Shown piece by piece: positions 1 to 6,260 of a stretch of DNA of 15,775 nucleotides (position 1 is the stretch's first letter; each line of letters opens with the position of its first letter). The stretch comes from Oscillospiraceae bacterium. GTDB lineage: Bacteria > Bacillota > Clostridia > Oscillospirales > Ruminococcaceae. The translations under genes and the position numbers were made by a program. A model generated the notes under the pieces. It searched no databases and had not been told where the DNA came from. It was given only the letters and a program-made list of their open reading frames with translations. The stretch spans positions 1 through 15,775 of the forward strand of contig JAIRWE010000082.1 in assembly GCA_031253365.1 (NCBI GenBank), read 5' to 3'.

Positions 1-255
1 GAAGTCGCCTGTCCGAACCACATCGAGGTGGAACGCGGGCTCGCCATGATTGCCGTAGTGGGGCGCGGAATGAAGGAAAGGCACGGGACGGCGTCAAGGA
101 TATTCACCGCGCTTTCACACGCGAAAATTAATATAAGAATGATTGACCAAGGCTCTTCCGAATTGAATATTATTATCGGTATCAAAGAAGAGGATTTTGA
201 GGAAGCGATACGTGTTATCCACAATATGTTGATTTTAAGTGAAAGCCGATGTTAG
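1..255 (+). CDS. lysC: Aspartate kinase, C-terminal ACT region (5' end outside window)
   Basis: The open frame runs in from base 1 and stops at TAG 253-255. The visible 84 residues match the C-terminal ACT regulatory part of aspartokinase: a GRGM segment followed by GTASRIFTALSHAKINIRMI, then DQGSSELNIIIGI and a closing helix. Aspartate kinase phosphorylates L-aspartate, the first step towards lysine, threonine and methionine, and the ACT domains normally bind the feedback amino acid. The catalytic kinase domain is not in the window, so completeness and effector cannot be judged. It lies 31 bases before thyA on the same strand and shares the aspartate-to-methionine route with metA downstream. 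Confidence 0.92.
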   Translation, partial: EVACPNHIEVERGLAMIAVVGRGMKERHGTASRIFTALSHAKINIRMIDQGSSELNIIIGIKEEDFEEAIRVIHNMLILSESRC

Positions 256-286
256 CTTTCAACGACTTGACGGCATGGAGTTTTGT

Positions 287-1117
287 ATGAGTTACGCAGA
301 CGGTGTTTTTATCGAAAATTGCAAAGATATTCTGGGAAACGGCTTTCCGGATACGGAATTGAATGTCCGCCCCAAATGGGAAGACGGTTCGCCGGCGCAT
401 ACCGTAAAAAAGTTCGGGCTCGTCAATAGGTATGAACTGTCAAATGAATTCCCGATTCTGACGCTGAGGCAGACTTATTATAAAAACGCCATAGATGAAA
501 TTTTGTGGATTTGGCAAAAGAAGTCAAACAACATCAAGGATTTAAACAGCAAAATCTGGAATCAGTGGGCCGATTCAAACGGAAGCATCGGGAAGGCTTA
601 CGGGTATCAGTTAGGCGTTAAGCATACCTACCCCGAAGGCGAATTTGACCAGGTTGACAGGCTGTTGTATGAATTAAAGAATAACCCCGCCAGCAGACGG
701 ATGGTAACCAACATATACGTACACTCGGATTTGCAATATATGAATTTATATCCGTGCGCTTACAGCCTGACGTTAAACGTGACCGGCGACAAACTGAACG
801 GAATTTTGAACCAACGCTCTCAGGATATGTTGGTCGCGAATAACTGGAATGTTTGTCAATATTCCGTTTTGCTTATGATGTTCGCGCGGGTAAGCTCTTT
901 GCAGGCGGGCGAGTTGATTCACGTGATTGCCGACGCGCATATTTACGACAGGCATATACCGATAGTAAAGGAATTGATTTCGTCGCCGCGGCATGAAGCG
1001 CCGTCGTTTCGGATAAACGAGGGCGTAAAGTCTTTTTATGATTTTTCGGTGAACGACTTTGAAATCTCGAATTACGAGTTCAATAAGTTGAATGTTAAAA
1101 TTCCGGTCGCCGTGTAG
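287..1117 (+). CDS. thyA: Thymidylate synthase (ThyA)
   Basis: This 276-residue protein converts dUMP to dTMP using 5,10-methylenetetrahydrofolate and releases dihydrofolate. The frame extends upstream to a GTG at 239 inside lysC, but ATG 287 is preferred. It gives the family start MSYADGVFIENCKDIL and has GGAG at 277-280 with six bases of spacing. The catalytic cysteine is Cys157 in LYPCAYS. Also visible are the WEDGSPAHT segment, WIWQKKSNN, the phosphate-binding SRR motif, LNQRSQDM, NNWNVCQY and the HIYDRH motif. The C-terminus KIPVAV is typical of complete enzymes. Dihydrofolate reductase follows 34 bases later, so the two genes form the dTMP/tetrahydrofolate cycle in one transcription unit. 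Confidence 0.97.
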   Translation: MSYADGVFIENCKDILGNGFPDTELNVRPKWEDGSPAHTVKKFGLVNRYELSNEFPILTLRQTYYKNAIDEILWIWQKKSNNIKDLNSKIWNQWADSNGSIGKAYGYQLGVKHTYPEGEFDQVDRLLYELKNNPASRRMVTNIYVHSDLQYMNLYPCAYSLTLNVTGDKLNGILNQRSQDMLVANNWNVCQYSVLLMMFARVSSLQAGELIHVIADAHIYDRHIPIVKELISSPRHEAPSFRINEGVKSFYDFSVNDFEISNYEFNKLNVKIPVAV

Positions 1118-1151
1118 AACGGTTTTCCCGAAAAACAGGGGGATGCGAAAA

Positions 1152-1676
1152 ATGCAGGCTATAGTCGCCGTTGATGAATCATGGGGAATCGGTTACAATA
1201 ATAATTTGCTTTTCTCAATTCCGGAAGATATTCGTTATTTTACGGATTTTACCAGGCACAAAGTGGTTGTTATGGGCCGTCGGACTTTGAATTCACTGCC
1301 GGGTTCAAAACCGTTAAAAGACAGAATCAATATCGTTATGTCAAACGATAAAAGTTTCAAAACAGATTCGGCGACGGTATGTTTTTCCGTTGAACGGCTT
1401 TTCTATGAAATTAAAGATTACAATCCGAACGACGTTATTGTTATCGGCGGTCAGACGGTGTACGAGCAGTTAATCGACTACTGCTCCGCCGCCCATGTGA
1501 CGAAAGTAAAAAAAACAGGCAAAGCGGACAGATTTTTCCCCAATATAGATTTGCTTGAAAATTGGAAAGTCAAATCCGTTTCGGAAGAGAAGGAATACAA
1601 TAATATAAAATATGCTTTTTATGTGTATTGCAACGAGAATACGAAACAGCCCGACTTAACGACGGAGGTGTCTTAA
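1152..1676 (+). CDS. folA: Dihydrofolate reductase (DHFR)
   Basis: This 174-residue protein reduces dihydrofolate to tetrahydrofolate with NADPH and so recycles the product of ThyA upstream. ATG 1152 is chosen because it begins MQAIVAVDESWGIG and has AGGGGG at 1137-1142 nine bases upstream. An earlier in-frame ATG at 1143 abuts that ribosome site, and one at 1092 lies inside thyA. Visible family features are the substrate-loop WGIG, the acidic active-site residue Asp26 in IPEDIRYF, VVVMGRRTLNSLPG for cofactor binding and the VIVIGGQTVYEQLI strand-helix. Length is normal for bacterial chromosomal DHFR. Its TAA stop shares one base with the metA start (TAATG), which suggests translational coupling. 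Confidence 0.95.
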   Translation: MQAIVAVDESWGIGYNNNLLFSIPEDIRYFTDFTRHKVVVMGRRTLNSLPGSKPLKDRINIVMSNDKSFKTDSATVCFSVERLFYEIKDYNPNDVIVIGGQTVYEQLIDYCSAAHVTKVKKTGKADRFFPNIDLLENWKVKSVSEEKEYNNIKYAFYVYCNENTKQPDLTTEVS

Positions 1677-2620
1677 TGCCGATAAACATTCCCAGCAATC
1701 TGCCCGCCTTCAAAACGCTGAAAGATGAAAACATATTCGTTATGTCCGCCGAAAGGGCATTGGCGCAGGATATTCGCGCCCTGAAAATTGCGATAGTCAA
1801 CCTTATGCCCACGAAGATTGAAACCGAAACGCAGTTGTTACGGCTTTTGTCGAACACCCCGCTTCAAGTGGATATAACGCTTATAAAAACGGCCACATAC
1901 GTTCCGAAGCACGCTTCTTACGAACATATGCTGACGTTTTATAAAACCTTTGAAGACGTGAAGGACGAAAAATTCGACGCGTTGGTAATAACGGGCGCGC
2001 CCGTTGAAAAGATGGATTTCCTTGAAGTCGTGTATTGGGAAGAACTTTGTGAAATGCTGGAATGGTCGAAATCGCACGCTTTTTCCGTCATGCATATTTG
2101 TTGGGGGGCGCAAGCGGGTTTATACTATCATTACGGAGTGAACAAACGCGAACTGCCCAAAAAATTGTCGGGGATTTACCCGCAGAGCATAACGGTTAAA
2201 AATCATCCGCTTTTGATAGGGTTTGACGAAGTTTTTCACGTGCCGCAGTCGCGTTACACCGAAATTAAACCGGAAGATATTGAGGCGTGCGCCAACTTGA
2301 CGGTTCTGGCAAGCTCACCGTCTTCGGGGGCACACATAATAGCGGATAAAACCAACAGACAGATTTTTATAACCGGTCATGGCGAGTATGACCGCGAAAC
2401 GCTTAAAAACGAGTATCTTCGCGATAAAGAAAAGGGGCTTAATCCTGAAATTCCGCATAATTATTTTCCGGACGACGACCCCGAAAAAAACCCGATTTAC
2501 ACTTGGCGCGGACACGCGAGTTTACTGTATTCAAACTGGCTGAACTTTTGCGTGTACCAAGAAACGCCGTTCAATTTGGAAAAATTGGAACCGCTCAAAA
2601 TTGACGGTCAATCCGAATGA
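1676..2620 (+). CDS. metA: Homoserine O-acetyltransferase (MetA family)
   Basis: This 314-residue MetA-family acyltransferase activates homoserine for methionine synthesis. ATG 1676 overlaps the folA stop and has GGAGG at 1664-1668; it begins MPINIPSNLPAF, as the family does. The catalytic residues fall at standard numbering: Cys142 in HICWGAQ, His235 and Glu237 in ITGHGEYDRET. Residue 111 is Glu (GAPVEKM). In characterised MetA proteins Glu111 goes with acetyl-CoA use and Gly111 with succinyl-CoA use, so acetylation is inferred here despite the family's older name of homoserine succinyltransferase. With lysC at the left edge, the cluster carries two enzymes of the aspartate-to-methionine route. 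Confidence 0.94.
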   Translation: MPINIPSNLPAFKTLKDENIFVMSAERALAQDIRALKIAIVNLMPTKIETETQLLRLLSNTPLQVDITLIKTATYVPKHASYEHMLTFYKTFEDVKDEKFDALVITGAPVEKMDFLEVVYWEELCEMLEWSKSHAFSVMHICWGAQAGLYYHYGVNKRELPKKLSGIYPQSITVKNHPLLIGFDEVFHVPQSRYTEIKPEDIEACANLTVLASSPSSGAHIIADKTNRQIFITGHGEYDRETLKNEYLRDKEKGLNPEIPHNYFPDDDPEKNPIYTWRGHASLLYSNWLNFCVYQETPFNLEKLEPLKIDGQSE

Positions 2621-2641
2621 TGCAATCGGTAGCCTAACCGT

Positions 2642-3670
2642 ATGTTAAAATCAGATTTTTAGTACGAGCTTCCCGAAGAGTTGATAGCGCAGACCCCGAT
2701 TGAACCGAGGGACGCTTCCCGCTTGATGGTCGTTGACCGCGCGAGCGGTAGGGCGGCACACGGGCATTTTTACGACCTCGCCGATTACTTAAACGAGGGC
2801 GATTTGCTTGTTATGAACGATTCGAAGGTGTTCCCGGCGCGGCTTAACGGCGTTAAGCAAGGAACGGACGTCAAGGTCGAATTACTTTTGCTTGAACATA
2901 AAGGCAAGGATTTATGGGAGGTTATGGTTCACCCCGGCAGGCGGCTGAAAAAAGGCGCGGCAATAAATTTCGGCGACGATATAAGCGCGGAGATTATTCA
3001 GACGGCGGACGGCGGTAACAGAATAGTTAAATTTTTTTATAACGGCGATTTTTGTGAACTTCTCAATAAAGCGGGAACAATGCCCACGCCGCCTTATATC
3101 AAGGAAAAGCTGTCGGACGGTTCCCGCTATAACACGATTTACGCGAGCAAAACGGGTTCGGCGGCCGCGCCGACGGCGGGGCTTCATTTCACCGAGCGGG
3201 TTTTTGAGCGTCTTGCCGAAAAAGGGATTGAAACGGCTTTCATAACGCTTCACGTGGGCTTGGGAACATTCCGCCCCGTTAAATCCGAAAATATAGCCGA
3301 GCATAAAATACATTCGGAACACTTTTGGATTTCCGGGGAAACCGCGCGAAAAATCAACGCCTGTAAGACGCGGGGTAACCGCGTCGTCGCGGTGGGAACG
3401 ACAACGTGCAGAACACTGGAAACCGCGGCAACTGATAACAAAGAGATAATCGCGTGTTCGGGAAGCACGGATATTTTTATAACTCCCGGCTATGATTTTA
3501 AGGTAACGGACGGGCTGATAACCAATTTCCATCTTCCGGAAAGCACGCTGCTTATGTTGGTCAGCGCGTTTATGGGGAGGGAAGAGACGTTGGACGCTTA
3601 CGCGAAGGCGATTGAGGAAGGGTATGGGTTTTTCAGCTTCGGCGACGCCATGCTGATAAAAAACGCTTGA
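2642..3670 (+). CDS. queA: S-adenosylmethionine:tRNA ribosyltransferase-isomerase QueA, with in-frame amber at codon 7
   Basis: QueA moves the ribosyl part of S-adenosylmethionine onto preQ1 in the wobble base of GUN-anticodon tRNAs, forming epoxyqueuosine. The frame from ATG 2642 reads MLKSDF, then TAG at 2660-2662, then YELPEELIAQTPIEPRDASR. That is the normal family N-terminus with a stop in place of residue 7. Counting the amber the product would be 342 residues, the usual length. Family motifs are intact: SAAAPTAGLHFTERVF, TLHVGLGTFRPV and LITNFHLPESTLLMLVSAF. The alternative TTG at 2681 has no spaced ribosome site and would lose a conserved segment; ATG 2726 would lose still more. No clear ribosome site precedes ATG 2642 either. 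The gene may be a recent pseudogene, a sequencing error or a readthrough gene. The product family is certain but expression is not. Confidence 0.85.
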
Positions 3671-3678
3671 CATATCCT
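3639..3678 (+). repeat. 40-bp direct repeat, copy 1: queA 3' end plus -35 region
   Basis: These 40 bases are identical to 4453-4492. Here they encode the last ten residues of QueA (GDAMLIKNA and stop) and run on through the TTGACA -35 box of the toxin-antitoxin promoter. The first 20 bases (tcggcgacgccatgctgata) recur a third time at 4981-5000. Confidence 0.95.
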
Positions 3679-3695
3679 CGTTACTCGTATAGAAT
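3667..3695 (+). promoter_or_regulatory. SigmaA-type promoter of the toxin-antitoxin unit 1
   Basis: A perfect -35 TTGACA (3667-3672) overlaps the queA stop codon and is followed after 17 bases by TAGAAT (3690-3695), five of six matches to the -10 consensus. It lies 27 bases upstream of the toxin start. The spacer contains an 8-base block (3679-3686) that differs completely from the otherwise matching promoter 2. Antitoxins of this kind normally repress their own promoter, so the spacer is a plausible operator; that is inference. Confidence 0.85.
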
Positions 3696-3722
3696 GGAGA
3701 ATAAGCAAAAGGAGCGTCGGGT

Positions 3723-4076
3723 ATGCTGACGGATAGGATGTTCATACACACAAAGACATTCGATAAGTTGTGGAAATCACTCGGTTGTGACGACGACGAC
3801 CTTTTGGAACTCCAAAGAACGATTTGTGAAAACCCCCAAGGACATTCGGTAATTCGCGGAACGGGTGGGGTACGGAAGATACGGGTTTCATTGGAAGGGC
3901 GAGGAAAGAGCGGAGGCGCGCGAATCCTCTATATCGATTTTTTGGCGAGAGGCGTTGTCGGTTTGCTCTATGTTTATCCCAAGAGTGAGAAAGAAGACAT
4001 CGACGAAAACGAACGCAAAATCTTAAAATCAATGGTTGAACAGCTAAAAGAGAAATGGAGTGAGAAAAATGAGTAA
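3723..4076 (+). CDS. RelE/HigB-like toxin of a type II toxin-antitoxin pair
   Basis: This 117-residue protein resembles toxins of the RelE/ParE superfamily found in toxin-first HigBA-like pairs. The region after MFIHTKTFDKLWKSLG leads to an ELQ helix, then the conserved core IRGTGGVRKIRVSLEGRGKS and GGARILYIDF, a hydrophobic strand VVGLLYVYPKSEKEDI and a C-terminal helix. The GTGG-RK-R and GKxGGAR elements are typical of the family. Family members usually cut mRNA at the ribosome; activity here is inferred. ATG 3723 has AAAGGAG at 3708-3714 with eight bases of spacing. The stop overlaps the antitoxin start by eight bases, the usual coupled layout. The gene looks complete. Confidence 0.85.
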   Translation: MLTDRMFIHTKTFDKLWKSLGCDDDDLLELQRTICENPQGHSVIRGTGGVRKIRVSLEGRGKSGGARILYIDFLARGVVGLLYVYPKSEKEDIDENERKILKSMVEQLKEKWSEKNE

Positions 4077-4389
4077 GATGGGTCAAGCGCTCATAGAGGC
4101 TGTGCAGGAAATGTTAGACCATGCCGAAGGCAAGATAGAGTTGCGGACGACGCGGTTTTCTATTAACCCCGTCCCGGAGGTAATCAGTGCGGATGAAATC
4201 AAGAAAACGAGAAGCAAACTCGGAATGTCGCAAGGCGTATTTGCGGTAACGATAGGCGTGTCGAAAAAGACGGTGGAATCATGGGAAACGGGAAGGTATA
4301 TGCCGGACGGGGCGGCGCGTAGACTGATTATGATGCTTCAAGCTGACCCTTCGCTTCCGGAAAAGCATGGAATACTTGTCAGACGGTAA
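4069..4389 (+). CDS. XRE/HTH antitoxin of toxin-antitoxin unit 1
   Basis: This is a 106-residue DNA-binding protein. Residues 1-35 form a helical segment expected to contact the toxin. Residues about 42-95 form an XRE-type helix-turn-helix with ADEIKKTRSKLGMSQGVFA and GVSKKTVESWETGRYMPDG, close to the HigA/YiaG-like antitoxin pattern. ATG 4069 is preferred over GTG 4060 because GGAG at 4057-4060 sits eight bases upstream. It overlaps the toxin gene by eight bases. It likely neutralises the toxin and represses the promoter at 3667. It is roughly half identical to the second antitoxin at 4633, most strongly in the recognition helix (GVSKKT and ESWE). Confidence 0.88.
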   Translation: MSKMGQALIEAVQEMLDHAEGKIELRTTRFSINPVPEVISADEIKKTRSKLGMSQGVFAVTIGVSKKTVESWETGRYMPDGAARRLIMMLQADPSLPEKHGILVRR

Positions 4390-4433
4390 CCGTGAAAGAC
4401 GCGGGAAACCGTGTTTTTCCGCATGAGTTACCG
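4384..4433 (+). terminator. Two-part stem-loop after antitoxin 1
   Basis: An outer 7-bp stem (4384-4390 with 4427-4433) encloses an inner 8-bp stem (4401-4408 with 4415-4422, one G-T pair). It follows the antitoxin 1 coding end closely. No T-tract follows, so intrinsic termination is doubtful. It could instead shape the mRNA 3' end. The right outer arm belongs to the spacer repeat also found at 4954-4980, but the left arm is not repeated there. Confidence 0.35.
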
Positions 4434-4492
4434 CCATGTTATCCCGTTATACTCGGCGACGCCATGCTGATAAAAAACGCTTGACATATCCT
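4426..4492 (+). repeat. Unit junction: spacer repeat plus copy 2 of the queA tail
   Basis: Bases 4426-4452 match 4954-4980 with two differences in 27. Bases 4453-4492 are an exact copy of 3639-3678, including ten codons of queA and the TTGACA box. Because this tail has no upstream queA, it is a non-coding relic that acts as the start of the second toxin-antitoxin unit. The block marks the boundary between units 1 and 2. Confidence 0.95.
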
Positions 4493-4509
4493 ATTAAATA
4501 GTATAGAAT
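4481..4509 (+). promoter_or_regulatory. SigmaA-type promoter of toxin-antitoxin unit 2
   Basis: TTGACA (4481-4486) and TAGAAT (4504-4509) are separated by 17 bases, the same as promoter 1. The ten bases 4501-4510 are also identical to 3687-3696. Between the identical blocks, the eight bases 4493-4500 (attaaata) replace cgttactc of promoter 1. In unit 2 they create a short palindrome, ctattaaatag, across the spacer. This suggests a separately evolved operator for the second antitoxin. Confidence 0.82.
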
Positions 4510-4530
4510 GAAGACAGAGAAATAAAGGCG

Positions 4531-4620
4531 GTGAGTGAAATAGGCAGGATGTTCTTGTCATCAAATGAGTTTGACAAGCAATGGGAGCGAATGGGACTTG
4601 ACGATGAAGACCTGCGTTAG
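4531..4620 (+). pseudogene. Toxin remnant of unit 2
   Basis: A short frame from GTG 4531 (or ATG 4549) encodes 29 residues and stops at TAG 4618-4620. Its segment RMFLSSNEFDKQWERMGLDD lines up with RMFIHTKTFDKLWKSLGCDD at the N-terminus of the intact toxin at 3723. The rest of the toxin, including the GTGG-RK-R core, is missing, so this is a truncated toxin gene and not a frameshifted one. The TAG stop forms part of the AGGAGG ribosome site of the antitoxin that follows. The peptide may still be translated as a leader, but no toxicity is expected. Confidence 0.8.
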
Positions 4621-4632
4621 GAGGTAAAGACC

Positions 4633-4947
4633 ATGAGTGAAGTATCGAAAGGCATCATGCGCGGGTTGGAGGAAATGCTCGAACACGCCCAAGGCAGAAA
4701 AAAGTTGCGGTCACGCTATGTGGCGACCACTCCCCCGAAGGAGTTTACGGCTGATGAGATAAAGTGTATACGCGACAGCCTCAATATGTCGCAGGGATTT
4801 TTCGCCGATGTGATAGGAGTGTCGAAAAAGACGATTGAGTCATGGGAGTACGGACGCGGGAAGCCGAGCGGCGCGGCGGCGCGGCTTCTTGTCATCGCTC
4901 AGACAGACCCGGAAGCGTTGAGGAAGTACGGTTTTGCCGAATGGTGA
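4633..4947 (+). CDS. Orphan XRE/HTH antitoxin of toxin-antitoxin unit 2
   Basis: This 104-residue protein is homologous to the antitoxin at 4069, with an N-terminal helical segment (EEMLEHAQGRKKLRSR) and an XRE helix-turn-helix with ADEIKCIRDSLNMSQGFFAD and GVSKKTIESWEYGRG. ATG 4633 has AGGAGG at 4619-4624 eight bases upstream, an excellent ribosome site. Its own toxin is reduced to a 29-codon remnant, yet the antitoxin frame, promoter and ribosome site are intact. It may be kept as a regulator or as an immunity protein against related toxins; this is inference. Cross-neutralisation of the toxin at 3723 is possible but not shown by the sequence. Confidence 0.86.
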   Translation: MSEVSKGIMRGLEEMLEHAQGRKKLRSRYVATTPPKEFTADEIKCIRDSLNMSQGFFADVIGVSKKTIESWEYGRGKPSGAAARLLVIAQTDPEALRKYGFAEW

Positions 4948-4953
4948 TGACAC

Positions 4954-5000
4954 AGTTACCGCCATGTTGTCCCTTTATACTCGGCGACGCCATGCTGATA
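4954..5000 (+). repeat. Right end of the array: spacer repeat plus 20-base third queA tail
   Basis: Bases 4954-4980 repeat the spacer 4426-4452 with two differences. Bases 4981-5000 are a third exact copy of the start of the queA tail. The match ends abruptly at 5000/5001, where the sequence turns to the yjbQ leader. The third tail has no promoter or toxin after it, as if a third unit had been lost or this were the target edge of insertion. Confidence 0.93.
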
Positions 5001-5079
5001 TCGTAGCGGATTTTACGTTTCCGGAAAAAGTTCGGGAAACGCCGGTCGAATCATCGGCGGGTACGGAGGAAAATCGGTC

Positions 5080-5475
5080 ATGCTTTATGAATACACCCTA
5101 TCCGCGAAGCGGGAGGATTTCTACAATATCACGCCGCAAGTCCGTGAAGCCGTCGCCAAAAGCGGCGTTATCTGCGGTGTCGCCGTGGTGTACTGCCCGC
5201 ATACCACAGCCGGAATCACGATTAACGAGAACGCCGACCCGGACGTGGTACGCGACTTGCTTATCGGTTTGAACAAGGCGTTCCCCGACCGCGCCGAATT
5301 TCGGCACGGCGAGGGAAACAGCGCGGCGCACCTGAAAGCGTCGGCGATAGGTTCGAGCGCGACGGTGATTGTCGAAAACGGTAAACTGTTGTTAGGCACT
5401 TGGCAGGGTCTGTTTTTTTGCGAATTCGACCCGCCGAGAAACCGTAAGTTTTATGTGAAGGTGACGGGTGAGTGA
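5080..5475 (+). CDS. yjbQ: YjbQ/UPF0047 family protein (secondary thiamine-phosphate synthase-like)
   Basis: This 131-residue protein is a clear member of the YjbQ (UPF0047) family. The diagnostic run is CPHTTAGITINENADPDV (His in PHTTAG and Asn/Glu in NENAD). It is followed by FRHGEGNSAAHLKASAIGSS, GKLLLGTWQGLFFCEFD and the basic end RNRKFYVKV. The family has a compact beta fold; some members show weak thiamine-phosphate synthase activity when overexpressed, but their physiological role is unsettled. ATG 5080 has GGAGGA at 5065-5070 with nine bases of spacing. It lies directly right of the toxin-antitoxin array. Its stop overlaps the GTG start of the nucleotidyltransferase by four bases. Confidence 0.93.
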   Translation: MLYEYTLSAKREDFYNITPQVREAVAKSGVICGVAVVYCPHTTAGITINENADPDVVRDLLIGLNKAFPDRAEFRHGEGNSAAHLKASAIGSSATVIVENGKLLLGTWQGLFFCEFDPPRNRKFYVKVTGE

Positions 5476-6221
5476 AGGAAATTATTACCGCTAAATTATC
5501 GGAACTGGAAAAAGTCGAAAATATCCGCATTGTCCACGCGGTGGAATCCGGGAGCCGCGCATGGGGATTTTCGTCGCCGGACAGTGATTTTGACGTGCGG
5601 TTTATATATGTGCGACCAAAAAAATTTTATCTGCGCCTTGAAAAAATGAAGGATGTCATAGAGTATCAGGAGGATGAAACACTGGATATAAACGGTTGGG
5701 ATTTACAAAAAGCGTTGCGCTTATTGCATGGTTCCAACCCGACTGTTTTTGAGTGGAACAACTCGCCGATTGTTTATAAGACTACGGAGGATTGGACGAG
5801 AATCCGAGCGGAAATTGACGATTATTTTTCCTGTAAAGCGGGTTTGCATCACTATCTCAACATGGCTGACAGAAATTATCGCGAGTATCTGAAAAATGAA
5901 GCGGTTAAGCTGAAAAAGTATTTTTATGTGGTGCGCCCCTTGCTCGCCTGCAAATGGATAATGGTAAAGAAGTGTCCTCCGCCCATGCTGTTCACGGAGC
6001 TTGCGGACGCCGTGCTTGAAACCGCGTTGAAACCGATTATCGACGATTTGCTGTACCTGAAAAAGAAAACTTCGGAAATGGGCGAAGGAAAACGAATTGA
6101 AGCCTTGAATGAATATATAAGCGAAAATATTGTAACAATAAAAGAAACCGTTAACGCCATGCCGAAAGAACGAAAGGCGGGTTGGGATAGGTTAAACGAG
6201 TTGTTTTTTTCCGTGATTTGA
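5472..6221 (+). CDS. RlaP-type predicted nucleotidyltransferase
   Basis: This 249-residue protein belongs to the DNA polymerase beta-like nucleotidyltransferase superfamily, in the branch often named RlaP (Pfam Nuc-transf_2). The active-site signature is GSRAWG at 27-32, then DSDFDVR at 37-43, with Asp39 and Asp41 as likely metal ligands. Further family-like segments are NGWDLQKALRLLHGSNPTVFEW and HYLNMADRNYREYLK. The rest is helical. RlaP proteins are often linked to RNA-repair loci in other genomes, but no RtcB-like ligase is seen here, so the substrate is unknown. The start is GTG 5472, overlapping the yjbQ stop by four bases, with AAGGTG seven bases upstream. The tight overlap suggests coupled translation with yjbQ. 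Confidence 0.85.
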   Translation: MKEIITAKLSELEKVENIRIVHAVESGSRAWGFSSPDSDFDVRFIYVRPKKFYLRLEKMKDVIEYQEDETLDINGWDLQKALRLLHGSNPTVFEWNNSPIVYKTTEDWTRIRAEIDDYFSCKAGLHHYLNMADRNYREYLKNEAVKLKKYFYVVRPLLACKWIMVKKCPPPMLFTELADAVLETALKPIIDDLLYLKKKTSEMGEGKRIEALNEYISENIVTIKETVNAMPKERKAGWDRLNELFFSVI

Positions 6222-6230
6222 TGTTGCCGC

Positions 6231-6260
6231 TTGACAAAATCGCCGCAGGTATGTTATAAT
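6231..6260 (+). promoter_or_regulatory. Near-perfect extended -10 promoter of the scpB operon
   Basis: TTGACA (6231-6236) and TATAAT (6255-6260) are both perfect consensus boxes, with 18 bases of spacing. TG at 6252-6253 makes an extended -10. It lies about 90 bases before scpB and begins nine bases after the nucleotidyltransferase stop. It is expected to be very strong unless restrained by the flanking inverted repeat. Confidence 0.9.

Noticed and set aside
239..286. GTG 239 as the thyA start
   Set aside because: It overlaps lysC, lacks a ribosome site, and adds 16 residues not seen in the family; ATG 287 has GGAG and the standard MSYAD start.
2681..2683. TTG as the true start of queA
   Set aside because: GAAGAG directly abuts the codon with no spacing, and this start deletes the conserved MxxSDF-YELPEE segment that is visible upstream around the amber codon.
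2912..3751. Long minus-strand open frame of 279 codons opposite queA
   Set aside because: It is the antisense shadow of queA, has low-complexity Arg/Phe-rich composition, no ribosome site and no recognisable domain; queA motifs are clear on the plus strand.
3639..5000. CRISPR array or integron attC-like array
   Set aside because: There are only three repeat copies, spaced by whole genes, no regular spacers, no cas genes and no integrase in the window.
5016..5041. Stem cgtttcc/ggaaacg before yjbQ as a terminator
   Set aside because: Only seven pairs with a loop of about 12 bases and no T-run; not enough to call.
4934..5272. Plus-strand frame of 112 codons overlapping yjbQ
   Set aside because: It runs across the array end and into yjbQ in another frame, is Arg/Ser/Pro-rich and has no family resemblance.
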